A DNA stretch of 64,000 bases from Rhizobiales bacterium 2SD. Lineage in GTDB: Bacteria > Pseudomonadota > Alphaproteobacteria > Rhizobiales > Beijerinckiaceae. The stretch covers positions 1 to 64,000 of the forward strand of contig SCMY01000012.1 of assembly GCA_005502805.1 (NCBI GenBank), given 5' to 3'. A model generated the notes under the pieces. It saw only the letters and a program-made list of their open reading frames with translations, searched no databases and had not been told where the DNA came from. Positions 18,653 to 27,091 of this stretch are shown one piece after another (position 1 is the first letter of the stretch; each line of letters starts with the position of its first letter). Made by a program: the position numbers and the translations under genes.

Positions 18653-19726
18653 ATGTCGACCATCATCACCCGCCGCACTCTTCTCGCCGGCGCTGCCGCC
18701 AGCTCGGCCCTGCCGCTGGTCGGCGCTCAGGCCCAGGCGCCCTTCGGCGTCGGCTTCATCTATGTTGGCCCGGTCGGCGACCATGGCTGGAGCTGGACGC
18801 ATGACCAGGGCCGCAAGGCGCTGGAGAAGGAATACGGCAACAAGATCAAGACGAGCTTCATCGAGAACGTCGCCGAGGGGCCGGATGCGGTGCGCGCCAT
18901 CCGCCAGCTCGCCCAGGCCGGCGACCAGCTGATCTTCACGACGTCCTTCGGCTTCATGAACCCGACTATCCAGGTCGCGAAGCAGTTCCCGAAAATCAGG
19001 TTCGAGCACGCCACCGGCTACCAGCGCGCCGAGAATGTCGCGACCTACAATGCCCGCTTCTATGAAGGCCGCGCCGTGATCGGCACCCTCGCCGGCCACA
19101 TGTCGAAGTCCGGACAGGCCGGCTACATCGCCTCCTTCCCGATCCCGGAAGTGGTGATGGGCATCAACGCCTTCCATCTCGCGGCGAAGAAGGTGAACCC
19201 GAACTTCAAGACCAAGGTGATCTGGGCCTCGACCTGGTACGACCCGGCCAAGGAGGCCGACGCCGCCAAGGCACTGATCGACCAGGGCTGCGACGTGATC
19301 AGCCAGCACACCGACAGCCCGGCGGCCCTGCAGGCGGCCGAGCAGCGCGGTGTCTTCGCCTTCGGCCAGGCCTCCGACATGAAGGCCTTCGCGCCCAAGG
19401 CGCAGCTCTCGGCGATCGTCGACGACTGGTCGGGCTACTACATCAAGCGCGTCAAGGAGGCGATGGACGGCAGCTGGAAGAGCGGCGACGTCTGGGGCGG
19501 CATCAAGGACGGCATGGTCAAGCTCGCGCCCTATAACGACGCCGTCACACCGGCGGCGCGCGCCGCCGCGGACGAGCTGCAGAAGGGCATCGTCGCCGGC
19601 ACGATCCACCCCTTCACCGGCGAGCTCAAGGACCAGAAGGGCACGCTGCGCCTCAAGGCCGGCGAGACCGCCACCGACGAGATGCTCTCGAAGATGGACT
19701 GGTACGTCGACGGCGTGCAGGCCTGA
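18653..19726 (+). CDS. BMP family ABC binding protein (purine/nucleoside)
   Basis: A 357-residue periplasmic lipoprotein-like (BMP/PnrA/Med family) binding protein. The signal has a twin-arginine pattern, TRRTLLAGAAASSALPLVG, ending near AQA, so export may use Tat. The mature start FGVGFIYVGPVGDHGWSWTHDQG is typical of the purine-linked branch of the family. Close relatives sit next to xanthine dehydrogenase genes in many proteobacteria. It should deliver a purine base or nucleoside to the permeases upstream. A palindromic repeat starts 10 bp after the stop. Confidence 0.9.
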   Translation: MSTIITRRTLLAGAAASSALPLVGAQAQAPFGVGFIYVGPVGDHGWSWTHDQGRKALEKEYGNKIKTSFIENVAEGPDAVRAIRQLAQAGDQLIFTTSFGFMNPTIQVAKQFPKIRFEHATGYQRAENVATYNARFYEGRAVIGTLAGHMSKSGQAGYIASFPIPEVVMGINAFHLAAKKVNPNFKTKVIWASTWYDPAKEADAAKALIDQGCDVISQHTDSPAALQAAEQRGVFAFGQASDMKAFAPKAQLSAIVDDWSGYYIKRVKEAMDGSWKSGDVWGGIKDGMVKLAPYNDAVTPAARAAADELQKGIVAGTIHPFTGELKDQKGTLRLKAGETATDEMLSKMDWYVDGVQA

Positions 19727-19735
19727 GCAAAGGCG

Positions 19736-19843
19736 CGTCATGCTCGGGCGTGGCCCGAGCATCTCTTGCAGGAGGAGGCGCCCTACAGCGCCTTCTCGTC
19801 CTGAGATTCTCGGGTCTGCGCTTCGCTCCGCCCGAGAATGACG
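19736..19843. repeat. Dispersed palindromic intergenic repeat, copy 3
   Basis: It begins CGTCATGCTCGGG and ends CCCGAGAATGACG. The inner halves are ATGCTCGGG/CCCGAGCAT and ATTCTCGGG/CCCGAGAAT. It is the same subtype as the copies at 8803 and 54647 and lies 10 bp downstream of the BMP binding-protein gene. Confidence 0.85.
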
Positions 19844-19882
19844 CTCTCCGGCCACGCACAAAAATTACCCGCAGGAACCCCC

Positions 19883-19911
19883 TTGCAGATATTTTAAGCT
19901 TGAAACAATAT
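19883..19911 (+). promoter_or_regulatory. Candidate promoter and operator of the liv-eut operon
   Basis: TTGCAG and CAATAT are spaced 17 bp apart, a plausible -35/-10 pair for the binding-protein gene starting at 19989. Inside the spacer is an AAGCTT-centred sequence flanked by ATATTTT and GAAACAAT. It matches 17 of 22 positions of the clear palindrome before the flavin monooxygenase gene (30806-30827). The match is suggestive, not proof of shared control. Confidence 0.35.
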
Positions 19912-19988
19912 GGCTGCCGACACCGCACGGACGGGATGGGGAACCCCGCCGGCGGTCGCATCTGCCACGTCCCGGGAGGACATCGGAC

Positions 19989-21158
19989 ATGACGCTCAAA
20001 TTCACCTTGTCGCTCGGCGCCGGCGTGCTCGCGCTCGGGCTCGCCACTGCCCAGGCGCAGGAGCCCTTGAAGATCGGCGTGGTCAGCGTGCTGACCGGGC
20101 CTGCGGCCTCGCTCGGTCAGCAGGTCCGCGACGGCTTCCAGCTGGCAGTCGACCAGAATGGCGGCAAGCTCGGCGGCGTGCCGGTGCAGATCACCGTGAT
20201 CGATGACGAGCTCAAGCCCGACGTCGCCGTCGGCAAGGTCCGCAGCTTCGTCGAGGGCGGCAAGGTCGACTTCGTCGTTGGCCCGGTGTTCTCGAACATC
20301 CTCGGGGCGATCGCCAAGCCGGTGCTCGATTCCGGCGCGATCCTGATCAGCCCGAATGCCGGCCCATCGACCATGGCCGGCAAGGCCTGCCACCAGAACT
20401 TCTTCGTGACCTCGTACCAGAACGACCAGGTCCACGAGGTGCTCGGCAAATACGCGCAGGACCAGAACTACAAGAAGGCCTATATCATCGCGCCGAACTA
20501 CCAGGCGGGTAAGGACTCGCTCGCCGGCTTCAAGCGCTACTTCAAGGGCGAGGTCCTCGACGAGGTCTATGTGCCGCTGAACGCGCTCGACTTCTCGGCC
20601 GAGCTCGCCAAGATCGCCTCGGCCAAGCCGGACGTGGTCTTCGCCTTCCTGCCCGGCGGCCTCGGCGTCAACTTCGTCAAGCAATGGTCGCAGGCGGGCC
20701 TCACCGGCAAGGTGCCCTTCCTCTCCGCCTTCACCGTCGACGAGTCGACCCTGCCGGCGCAGCAGGATGCGGCGGTCGGCATGTTCGGCGGCATGACCTG
20801 GGCGCCCAATATGGACAACCCGCAGACGAAGAAGTTCGTCTCGGCCTATGAAGCCGCCTACAAGATCGTGCCCGGCTCCTATGCCCAGCAGGCCTATGAC
20901 GCGGCACTGCTGATCGATTCCGCGGTCAAGGCCGCCGGCGGCACCGCCGACAAGGACAAGCTGCGCGCCGCGATCAAGAAGGCCGACTTCACCTCGCTGC
21001 GTGGCAAGTTCAAGTTCAACACCAATGGCTACCCGATCCAGGACTTCTACCTGGTCAAGGTCGCCAAGCGGGCGGACGGCAAGTTCCAGACCGAGATCGC
21101 CCAGAAGGTGTTCACGGACTACGCCGACCCGCACGCGAAGGATTGCGCGCTGAAGTGA
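19989..21158 (+). CDS. Branched-chain amino acid-type ABC binding protein (liv-eut cluster)
   Basis: A 389-residue Peripla_BP_6 protein with a signal peptide ending near AQAQ and the mature start EPLKIGVVSVLTGPAASLG. It heads a set of four Liv-type transporter genes followed by ethanolamine ammonia-lyase genes, so ethanolamine or a related amine or amide is the contextual guess. Many relatives bind aromatic acids or amino acids, and the sequence alone does not settle the ligand. A GGGAGGA ribosome site precedes the ATG. A palindromic repeat separates it from livH. Confidence 0.88.
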   Translation: MTLKFTLSLGAGVLALGLATAQAQEPLKIGVVSVLTGPAASLGQQVRDGFQLAVDQNGGKLGGVPVQITVIDDELKPDVAVGKVRSFVEGGKVDFVVGPVFSNILGAIAKPVLDSGAILISPNAGPSTMAGKACHQNFFVTSYQNDQVHEVLGKYAQDQNYKKAYIIAPNYQAGKDSLAGFKRYFKGEVLDEVYVPLNALDFSAELAKIASAKPDVVFAFLPGGLGVNFVKQWSQAGLTGKVPFLSAFTVDESTLPAQQDAAVGMFGGMTWAPNMDNPQTKKFVSAYEAAYKIVPGSYAQQAYDAALLIDSAVKAAGGTADKDKLRAAIKKADFTSLRGKFKFNTNGYPIQDFYLVKVAKRADGKFQTEIAQKVFTDYADPHAKDCALK

Positions 21159-21187
21159 CGGCAACGTCCTTCACCGCGACCTGAATG

Positions 21188-21288
21188 GTCATCCCGGGCG
21201 GGCCCAAGCCCGACTCGGGGTCCATGCCAGACCCGATCGATGTTCAGGCATGGATCCCGGCTCTCCGCTTCGCTGCGGCCGGGATGAT
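21188..21288. repeat. Dispersed palindromic intergenic repeat, copy 4 (GTCATCCCGGG subtype)
   Basis: It begins GTCATCCCGGGC and ends GCCGGGATGATGG, with inner arms GTCCATGCC and GGCATGGATC. It lies between the binding-protein gene and livH of the same operon. The copy at 52405 has the same organisation. Confidence 0.8.
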
Positions 21289-21324
21289 GGCATCTGTTAT
21301 TCTCGAGCCGAGTTGCCAAAGCGC

Positions 21325-22251
21325 ATGACCACCGGCCTCCTCATCGTCCAGATCCTGAACGGGCTGCAGTTCGGCATCCTGCTGTTCCTGGTGGCGGCTG
21401 GGCTGACGCTGGTCTTCGGCGTGATGGATTTCATCAACCTGGCGCATGGCGTGCAGTACATGCTCGGCGCCTATCTCGCGGTGACCTTCGTCGGGCTGAC
21501 AGGGTCCTTCGTGCTCGGGCTGGTGCTGGCGCTGGCGGCTGCGCTGGTCTTCGGTCTCGCGCTCGAATTCCTGGTCTTCCGCCATCTCTATGAGCGCGAC
21601 CATCTCGACCAGGTGCTGGCGACCTTCGGGCTGATCCTGCTGCTCAACCAGGGCGTCAAGATGATCTGGGGCGCCGCTCCCCTCTCCGTGCCGCTGCCGG
21701 CCTTCCTGACCGGCAATGTCGCGCTGATGGACGGCATCCTCTACCCGACCTATCGCTTCGCGCTGATCGGCTCTGGGCTCGCGGTCGGCGCCCTGCTCTG
21801 GTTCATCGTCGAGAAGACGCGCACCGGCATGCTGCTGCGCGCCGGCGCCTCCAATGCGCCGATGGTCTCGGCGCTCGGCGTCGACATCCGCAAACTGTTC
21901 ATGATCGTCTTCGCCTTCGGCACGATGCTGGCCGGCTTCGCCGGAGCGATGGCGGCGCCGATCCTCTCGGTCGAGCCCGGCATGGGTGACACCGTCCTGA
22001 TCCTCGCCTTCGTCGTCATCGTCATCGGCGGCATCGGCTCGATCCGCGGCGCCTTCGTCGCGGCCCTGATCGTCGGCCTTGTCGACACGCTCGGCCGCTC
22101 CTTCATGAACGACCTGTTGCGCCTGTTCATGAGCGCCCCATCGGCAAGGGCGACCGGCGCGGCCCTGTCCTCGATGCTGATCTATCTCCTGATGGCGGTG
22201 GTGCTGTTCGTGCGGCCGGAAGGCCTGCTGCCGGCGCGGGGCCGGACATGA
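21325..22251 (+). CDS. livH: Branched-chain amino acid-type ABC transporter, permease LivH
   Basis: A 308-residue BPD_transp_2 permease with about eight membrane helices. The opening LIVQILNGLQFGILLFLVAAGLTLVFGVMDFINLAHG is the LivH signature region. The ATG at 21325 is preferred over one at 21250, whose extra 25 codons would come from the palindromic repeat. It overlaps livM by 4 bp. Confidence 0.9.
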   Translation: MTTGLLIVQILNGLQFGILLFLVAAGLTLVFGVMDFINLAHGVQYMLGAYLAVTFVGLTGSFVLGLVLALAAALVFGLALEFLVFRHLYERDHLDQVLATFGLILLLNQGVKMIWGAAPLSVPLPAFLTGNVALMDGILYPTYRFALIGSGLAVGALLWFIVEKTRTGMLLRAGASNAPMVSALGVDIRKLFMIVFAFGTMLAGFAGAMAAPILSVEPGMGDTVLILAFVVIVIGGIGSIRGAFVAALIVGLVDTLGRSFMNDLLRLFMSAPSARATGAALSSMLIYLLMAVVLFVRPEGLLPARGRT

Positions 22252-23240
22252 GCTCGGCCACGACAACGTCCGAGGTCAGCAGCGTCGCGCCGCCACGCGA
22301 GCGCGCCAAGCTGCTGCTGCCGGCCATCCTGTTCCTGCTGCTGGCACTGGCGCCGCTCGCCGTCACCATCGGCATGCCGGCCGGCTGGCTCGCTCTGCTG
22401 ACGCGGGCGCTGATCTTCGCCATCGCCGCACTCTCGCTCGACCTCATCCTCGGCGTCGGCGGCCTCGTCTCCTTCGGCCATGCCGCCTTTCTCGGTATCG
22501 GCGCCTATGTCACCGGCATCATGATCACCGAAGGCCGGAGCGAGGCGCTGGTGATCCTGCCGGTGATCCTCGGCGTTTGCGCCCTCTTCGGCGCGATCAC
22601 CGGGGCGGTCTGCCTGCGCACGCGCGGCGTCGCCTTCATCATGATCACCCTCGCCTTCGGCCAGATGGTCTATTTCCTGGCGCAGGCGCTGTCGGCCTAT
22701 GGCGGCGATGACGGACTGACGCTCTACGAGAAGAGCACCCTGCTCGGCTTCAACCCGTTCGCGAACCGGACCTCGTTCTATTACAGCGTACTGATCGCGC
22801 TCGCCGGCGCCTACCTCTTGGTGCGCGGCTTCGTCGCCTCGCGCTTCGGCCGCGTGCTGCGGGCAGCGCGCGAGAACCCAGTCCGCGTCAGCGTCACCGG
22901 CTTCGACGTCACCAAGGTGCGCCTCGTCGCCTATGTGATCAGCGGCATGCTGGCCGGGCTCTCTGGCTTCTTCCTCGCCAACCACACCGAATTCGTCAGC
23001 CCGGCCTTCATGTCCTGGCAGCGCTCGGGCGAGCTGATCTTCATGGCGGTGCTCGGTGGCGTCGGCTCGCTGCACGGCGCGATCATCGGCGCGATCGCCT
23101 ATCTGATCGCCGAGGACGCGCTCTCGCATCTCACCGAGCATTGGCGCGTGATCTTCGGGCCGATGATCATCCTGTTCGTGCTGTTCACCCGCGGCGGTAT
23201 CGTCGGCATGCTGCGCAAGCTGGGCCCTCGCCATGGCTGA
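22248..23240 (+). CDS. livM: Branched-chain amino acid-type ABC transporter, permease LivM
   Basis: A 330-residue permease, partner of LivH. LDLILGVGGLVSFGHAAFLGIGAYV near residue 65 is the LivM hallmark. The C-terminal half has the EAA-like loop (RAARENPVRVSVTGFDVTKVRL). It overlaps livH by 4 bp and livG by 8 bp. Confidence 0.9.
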   Translation: MSSATTTSEVSSVAPPRERAKLLLPAILFLLLALAPLAVTIGMPAGWLALLTRALIFAIAALSLDLILGVGGLVSFGHAAFLGIGAYVTGIMITEGRSEALVILPVILGVCALFGAITGAVCLRTRGVAFIMITLAFGQMVYFLAQALSAYGGDDGLTLYEKSTLLGFNPFANRTSFYYSVLIALAGAYLLVRGFVASRFGRVLRAARENPVRVSVTGFDVTKVRLVAYVISGMLAGLSGFFLANHTEFVSPAFMSWQRSGELIFMAVLGGVGSLHGAIIGAIAYLIAEDALSHLTEHWRVIFGPMIILFVLFTRGGIVGMLRKLGPRHG

Positions 23241-23985
23241 GCCGGTCCTCATCCTCGATGGCGTGCGCAAATCCTTCGGCGCGCTGAAGGTCACCGACGG
23301 CGTAAGCCTTGCCGTCGCGCCCGGCGAACTGCACGCCCTGATCGGCCCGAACGGCGCCGGCAAGACCACTTTGGTCCACCAGATTTCCGGCATGCTGACG
23401 CCGGACGATGGCACGATCCGCTTCCGCGGCCAGGACGTCACGGCGTTCAATGCCGAGAAGCGCGCCCGCCACGGCCTGGCGCGGACCTTCCAGATCACCT
23501 CGACCATCGCCTCGCTCTCGGCGCTGGAGAATGTCGCGCTCGGCGTGCAGGCCAAGGCGAGCCATCCGCTCTCCTTCTTCCGCAACGCCGCCAGCGACGA
23601 ACGCCTCAACCGCCCTGCCCGCGCCGCGCTCGACGCGGTCGGCCTGTCGGAGCGCGCCCATGTCCCGGCCGGCAGCCTGTCGCATGGCGAGAAGCGGGCG
23701 CTGGAGATCGCCATGGCGCTGGCGCTTGAGCCAGCGGCGATCCTGCTCGACGAGCCGCTCGCCGGCGTCGGCAAGGAGGAAGGCGAGCGCCTGATCGCCC
23801 TGCTCAAGAGCCTGAAGGGGCGCTATGCCATGCTGCTGGTCGAGCACGACATGGAGGCGGTGTTCGCGCTCGCCGACACGGTCAGTGTGCTGGTCTATGG
23901 CCGCGTCATCGCCTCGGGCGACCCGGCTGTGGTCCGCGCCGACCCGGCCGTGCGCGAAGCCTATCTCGGCGAGGAGGGGGGATGA
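23233..23985 (+). CDS. livG: Branched-chain amino acid-type ABC transporter, ATPase LivG
   Basis: A 250-residue ABC ATPase with Walker A GPNGAGKTTLVHQI, the LivG-type ARTFQITSTIASLSALENVALG segment, signature LSHGEKRALEIAMAL and Walker B AILLDEPLAGV. It energises the LivHM pore together with LivF. It begins inside the end of livM. Confidence 0.92.
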   Translation: MAEPVLILDGVRKSFGALKVTDGVSLAVAPGELHALIGPNGAGKTTLVHQISGMLTPDDGTIRFRGQDVTAFNAEKRARHGLARTFQITSTIASLSALENVALGVQAKASHPLSFFRNAASDERLNRPARAALDAVGLSERAHVPAGSLSHGEKRALEIAMALALEPAAILLDEPLAGVGKEEGERLIALLKSLKGRYAMLLVEHDMEAVFALADTVSVLVYGRVIASGDPAVVRADPAVREAYLGEEGG

Positions 23986-24002
23986 CCGACGACGTCACGC
24001 CT

Positions 24003-24126
24003 TGTCATTCCGGGGCTTCGCGCAGCGAAGAGCCCGGAACCCACGACCGGGTGAGACCATGACGACCATGAACGATCGCGCTCGCCCGGTCGTGTGTTCC
24101 GGGTTCGCTGCGCGCCCCGGAATGAC
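24003..24126. repeat. Dispersed palindromic intergenic repeat, copy 5 (GTCATTCCGGGG subtype)
   Basis: Ends TGTCATTCCGGGGC and GCCCCGGAATGACA are near-perfect inverted copies, enclosing inner arms ACGACCGGGTGAG and CTCGCCCGGTCGT. At 124 bp it is the largest copy in the window. It splits livG from livF inside an otherwise overlapping operon. Confidence 0.85.
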
Positions 24127-24144
24127 AGAGAGCGAGCACGCATC

Positions 24145-24843
24145 ATGCTGACGGTCGAGAACCTCGATGCCGGCTATGGCGAGGCGCAGATTCTGTTCGG
24201 CGTCGATCTTGCCGTGGGAGCCGGCGAGGTCGTGACCCTGCTCGGCCGCAACGGCATGGGCAAGACCACGACGGTGCGCGCCATCATGGGGCTGATCCGG
24301 CCGCGCGCCGGGCGCGTCAGCTTCGGCGGCGTCGACCTCACCGGCAGCGCCCCCTTCCGGCTGGCGCAGGCCGGCATCGGCCTCGTGCCCGAGGGGCGGC
24401 AGGTCTTCCCGACGCTCTCGGTCGAGGAAAACCTGATCGCCACCGCCGCCAGCCGCTTCGGCAAGGCGCGCTGGACGCTGGAGCGCGTCTACGCCTTCCT
24501 GCCACGTCTCAGGGAGCGCAAGGCCAATCGCGGCAACCAGCTTTCCGGCGGCGAGCAGCAGATGCTGGCGATCGGCCGCGCGCTGATGACCAATCCCAAG
24601 CTCGTCATCCTCGACGAGGCGACCGAGGGGCTGGCGCCGATCATCCGGCAGGAGATCTGGTCCTGTCTCGCGGCACTGAAGGCCGAGGGCGAGTCGATCC
24701 TGGTGATCGACAAGAATGTCGACGCGCTCGCCAAGATCGCCGACCGGCATATCGTGCTGGAGAAAGGCCGCGTCGCCTGGCGCGGCAGCAGCGACGACCT
24801 GCGCAGCGACAGCGCAGTCAAGGACCGCTTCCTGCATCTGTAG
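24145..24843 (+). CDS. livF: Branched-chain amino acid-type ABC transporter, ATPase LivF
   Basis: A 232-residue ABC ATPase with Walker A GRNGMGKTTTVRAI, GLVPEGRQVFPTLSVEENL (LivF-specific), signature LSGGEQQMLAIGRAL and Walker B LVILDEATEGLAP. The ATG at 24145 is chosen; an in-frame ATG at 24094 would add 17 residues encoded by the repeat. It ends 26 bp before eutB. Confidence 0.92.
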   Translation: MLTVENLDAGYGEAQILFGVDLAVGAGEVVTLLGRNGMGKTTTVRAIMGLIRPRAGRVSFGGVDLTGSAPFRLAQAGIGLVPEGRQVFPTLSVEENLIATAASRFGKARWTLERVYAFLPRLRERKANRGNQLSGGEQQMLAIGRALMTNPKLVILDEATEGLAPIIRQEIWSCLAALKAEGESILVIDKNVDALAKIADRHIVLEKGRVAWRGSSDDLRSDSAVKDRFLHL

Positions 24844-24869
24844 CGCGAGCTGGAGAGGGAGACAGGCAA

Positions 24870-26258
24870 ATGGGCTATCGCGTCGCTGCCGGTGGAACGA
24901 GCCATGTCTTCGCCGATCTCCGCGAGCTGATGGCGAAGGCGACCCCGCTGCGCTCGGGCGACCAGCTGGCCGGGCTCGCCGCCGGCAGCATGCAGGAGAT
25001 GATGGCGGCGCGGATGGCGCTGGCGGATCTGCCGCTGCGGACCTTCCTGCATGAGGCGCTGATCCCCTATGAGGAGGATGAGGTCACGCGCCTCATCCTC
25101 AACACGCATGATGCCGCCGCCTTCGCGCCGATCGCCGCGCTCACGGTCGGCGAGTTCCGCGACTGGCTCTGCTCCGATGCGGCGACGAGCGAGGTGCTGG
25201 CCCAGCTCGCCCCGGGCATCACGCCGGAGATGGCGGCGGCGGTGTCGAAGCTGATGCGTAACCAGGACCTGATCCTGGTCGCGCGCAAATGCCGGGTCGT
25301 CACGCGTTTCCGCAACACGCTCGGCCTGCCCGGGCGGCTGGCTGTGCGCCTTCAACCCAACCACCCGACCGACGATGCCGCCGGCATCCTCGCCTCCACG
25401 ATCGACGGGCTGAGCTACGGCTGCGGCGATGCGGTGATCGGCATCAATCCGGCCTCGGACAGCCTTGGCCGAACCGGCGAGCTGCTGCGCCTGCTCGACG
25501 AACTGATCGCCCGCTTCGACATCCCGACGCAGGCCTGCGTCCTGACGCATGTCACCAGTTCGATCGCCCTGATCGGACAGGGCGCGCCGGTCGACCTCGT
25601 CTTCCAGTCCGTCGCGGGGACGCAGGCCGCCAACGCCTCCTTCGGCATCGACCTTGCCGTTCTGCGGGAGGGGCTTGAGGCGGGCCGCTCGCAGACGCGC
25701 GGCACGGTCGGCGACAACGTGATGTATTTCGAAACCGGCCAAGGCTCCGCTTTGTCGGCCAACGCCCATCACGGCGTCGACCAGCAAACGCTGGAGGCAC
25801 GCGCCTATGCGGTCTGCCGAGCCTACGAGCCGCTGCTGGTCAACACCGTCGTCGGCTTCATCGGGCCGGAATATCTCTATGACGGCAAGCAGATCATCCG
25901 GGCGGGGCTGGAAGACCATTTCTGCGGCAAGCTGCTCGGCGTGCCGATGGGTTGTGACATCTGCTACACCAACCATGCCGAGGCCGACCAGGACGACATG
26001 GACACGCTGCTGACCCTGCTCGGCACGGCCGGCGTCAACTTCATCATGGGCGTTCCGGGCGCCGACGATGTCATGCTGAACTATCAGTCGACCTCCTTCC
26101 ACGACCAGCTCTACATCCGCGAGCTTCTCGGCCTGAAGCGCGCGCCCGAATTTGAGGCCTGGCTGCAGCGCATGGACATCACCGATGCGGCCGGGCGCCT
26201 GAGCGCGACCCAGGGCGGGCAGGCGCTTCTGGCGGCGATGCCGGGCCGGGCAGCATGA
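24870..26258 (+). CDS. eutB: Ethanolamine ammonia-lyase, large subunit
   Basis: A 462-residue catalytic subunit of adenosylcobalamin-dependent ethanolamine ammonia-lyase, which converts ethanolamine to acetaldehyde and ammonia by a radical route. Recognisable stretches include NTLGLPGRLAVRLQPNHPTDD, FQSVAGTQAANASFGI, MYFETGQGSALSANAHHGVDQ and GVPMGCDICYTNHAEADQDD. Length matches the family (about 453-465). A GAGGGAGA ribosome site precedes the ATG and it overlaps eutC by 4 bp. No eutA reactivase or carboxysome-shell genes are in the window, so this looks like the simple, shell-free form of the pathway. Confidence 0.95.
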   Translation: MGYRVAAGGTSHVFADLRELMAKATPLRSGDQLAGLAAGSMQEMMAARMALADLPLRTFLHEALIPYEEDEVTRLILNTHDAAAFAPIAALTVGEFRDWLCSDAATSEVLAQLAPGITPEMAAAVSKLMRNQDLILVARKCRVVTRFRNTLGLPGRLAVRLQPNHPTDDAAGILASTIDGLSYGCGDAVIGINPASDSLGRTGELLRLLDELIARFDIPTQACVLTHVTSSIALIGQGAPVDLVFQSVAGTQAANASFGIDLAVLREGLEAGRSQTRGTVGDNVMYFETGQGSALSANAHHGVDQQTLEARAYAVCRAYEPLLVNTVVGFIGPEYLYDGKQIIRAGLEDHFCGKLLGVPMGCDICYTNHAEADQDDMDTLLTLLGTAGVNFIMGVPGADDVMLNYQSTSFHDQLYIRELLGLKRAPEFEAWLQRMDITDAAGRLSATQGGQALLAAMPGRAA

Positions 26259-27091
26259 GTGAGGAATCGAAGCCGGGAGCTCGGCAGTTGGCCGAGCTGA
26301 CGAGGCTCACCCCGGCCCGCATCGCGCTCGGCCGGTCCGGCGCCTCGCTGCCGACGCAGGAAGTGCTTCGCTTCGGCATGGCTCACGCCCAAGCCCGCGA
26401 CGCGGTGCACGCGCCTTTCGATGCCGAGGATGTATCCAGCCGGCTTGCGGCGCTCAGCGTGGAGGTGGTCCAGGTCGACAGTGCAGCGCGCTCGCGCGAA
26501 GAATATCTGCGCCGGCCCGATCTCGGACGCAGGCTCTCGTCCGAGAGCTGCCGGGCGTTGATGGCGCAGCGTGGCGACTTTGACCTGGCGATCATCGTCG
26601 CCGACGGGCTCTCCTCGACCGCCGTTCACCAGAATGCCGTTCCCCTCGTCACGGCGCTGCTGCCGATGCTGGCGCGCCAGGGCTTGCGGCTCGCTCCGCT
26701 CGTCGTCGGACGCGAGGCGCGGGTCGCGCTCGGCGACGAGATCGGCGAAGCGCTCGGCACGCGGGCGGTGGCCATGCTGATCGGCGAACGGCCCGGCCTG
26801 TCCTCGCCGGACTCGCTCGGCGCCTACATCACCTTCGCGCCGCGAGCGGGCCTGACCGACGCCAACCGCAACTGCATCTCGAATATCCGGCCGGGAGGCC
26901 TCGGCTATGAGCAGGCAGCCTTCAAGCTGTCCTGGCTGGTCGCCGAAGCCTTCCGTCGTTCGTTGACCGGGGTCGGCCTCAAGGACGAGAGCGACCTCGC
27001 TCTGGAGGAGAGCGCGGCAAGCAGACCCGCAATCGTTGAAGCAGAACCACCACGCATTTCCGCTGACAGGACTCGAAAAGGAGACCGATGA
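26255..27091 (+). CDS. eutC: Ethanolamine ammonia-lyase, small subunit
   Basis: A 278-residue small subunit that completes the cobalamin site. LTPARIALGRSGASLPTQEVL, FDLAIIVADGLSSTAVHQNA, GARVALGDEIGEAL-type REARVALGDEIGEAL and RNCISNIRPGGLGYEQAAFKL are all EutC signatures. The last 30 or so residues are a charged tail not needed for the fold. Coupled by 4-bp overlaps to eutB and to the cupin gene. Confidence 0.95.
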   Translation: MSEESKPGARQLAELTRLTPARIALGRSGASLPTQEVLRFGMAHAQARDAVHAPFDAEDVSSRLAALSVEVVQVDSAARSREEYLRRPDLGRRLSSESCRALMAQRGDFDLAIIVADGLSSTAVHQNAVPLVTALLPMLARQGLRLAPLVVGREARVALGDEIGEALGTRAVAMLIGERPGLSSPDSLGAYITFAPRAGLTDANRNCISNIRPGGLGYEQAAFKLSWLVAEAFRRSLTGVGLKDESDLALEESAASRPAIVEAEPPRISADRTRKGDR

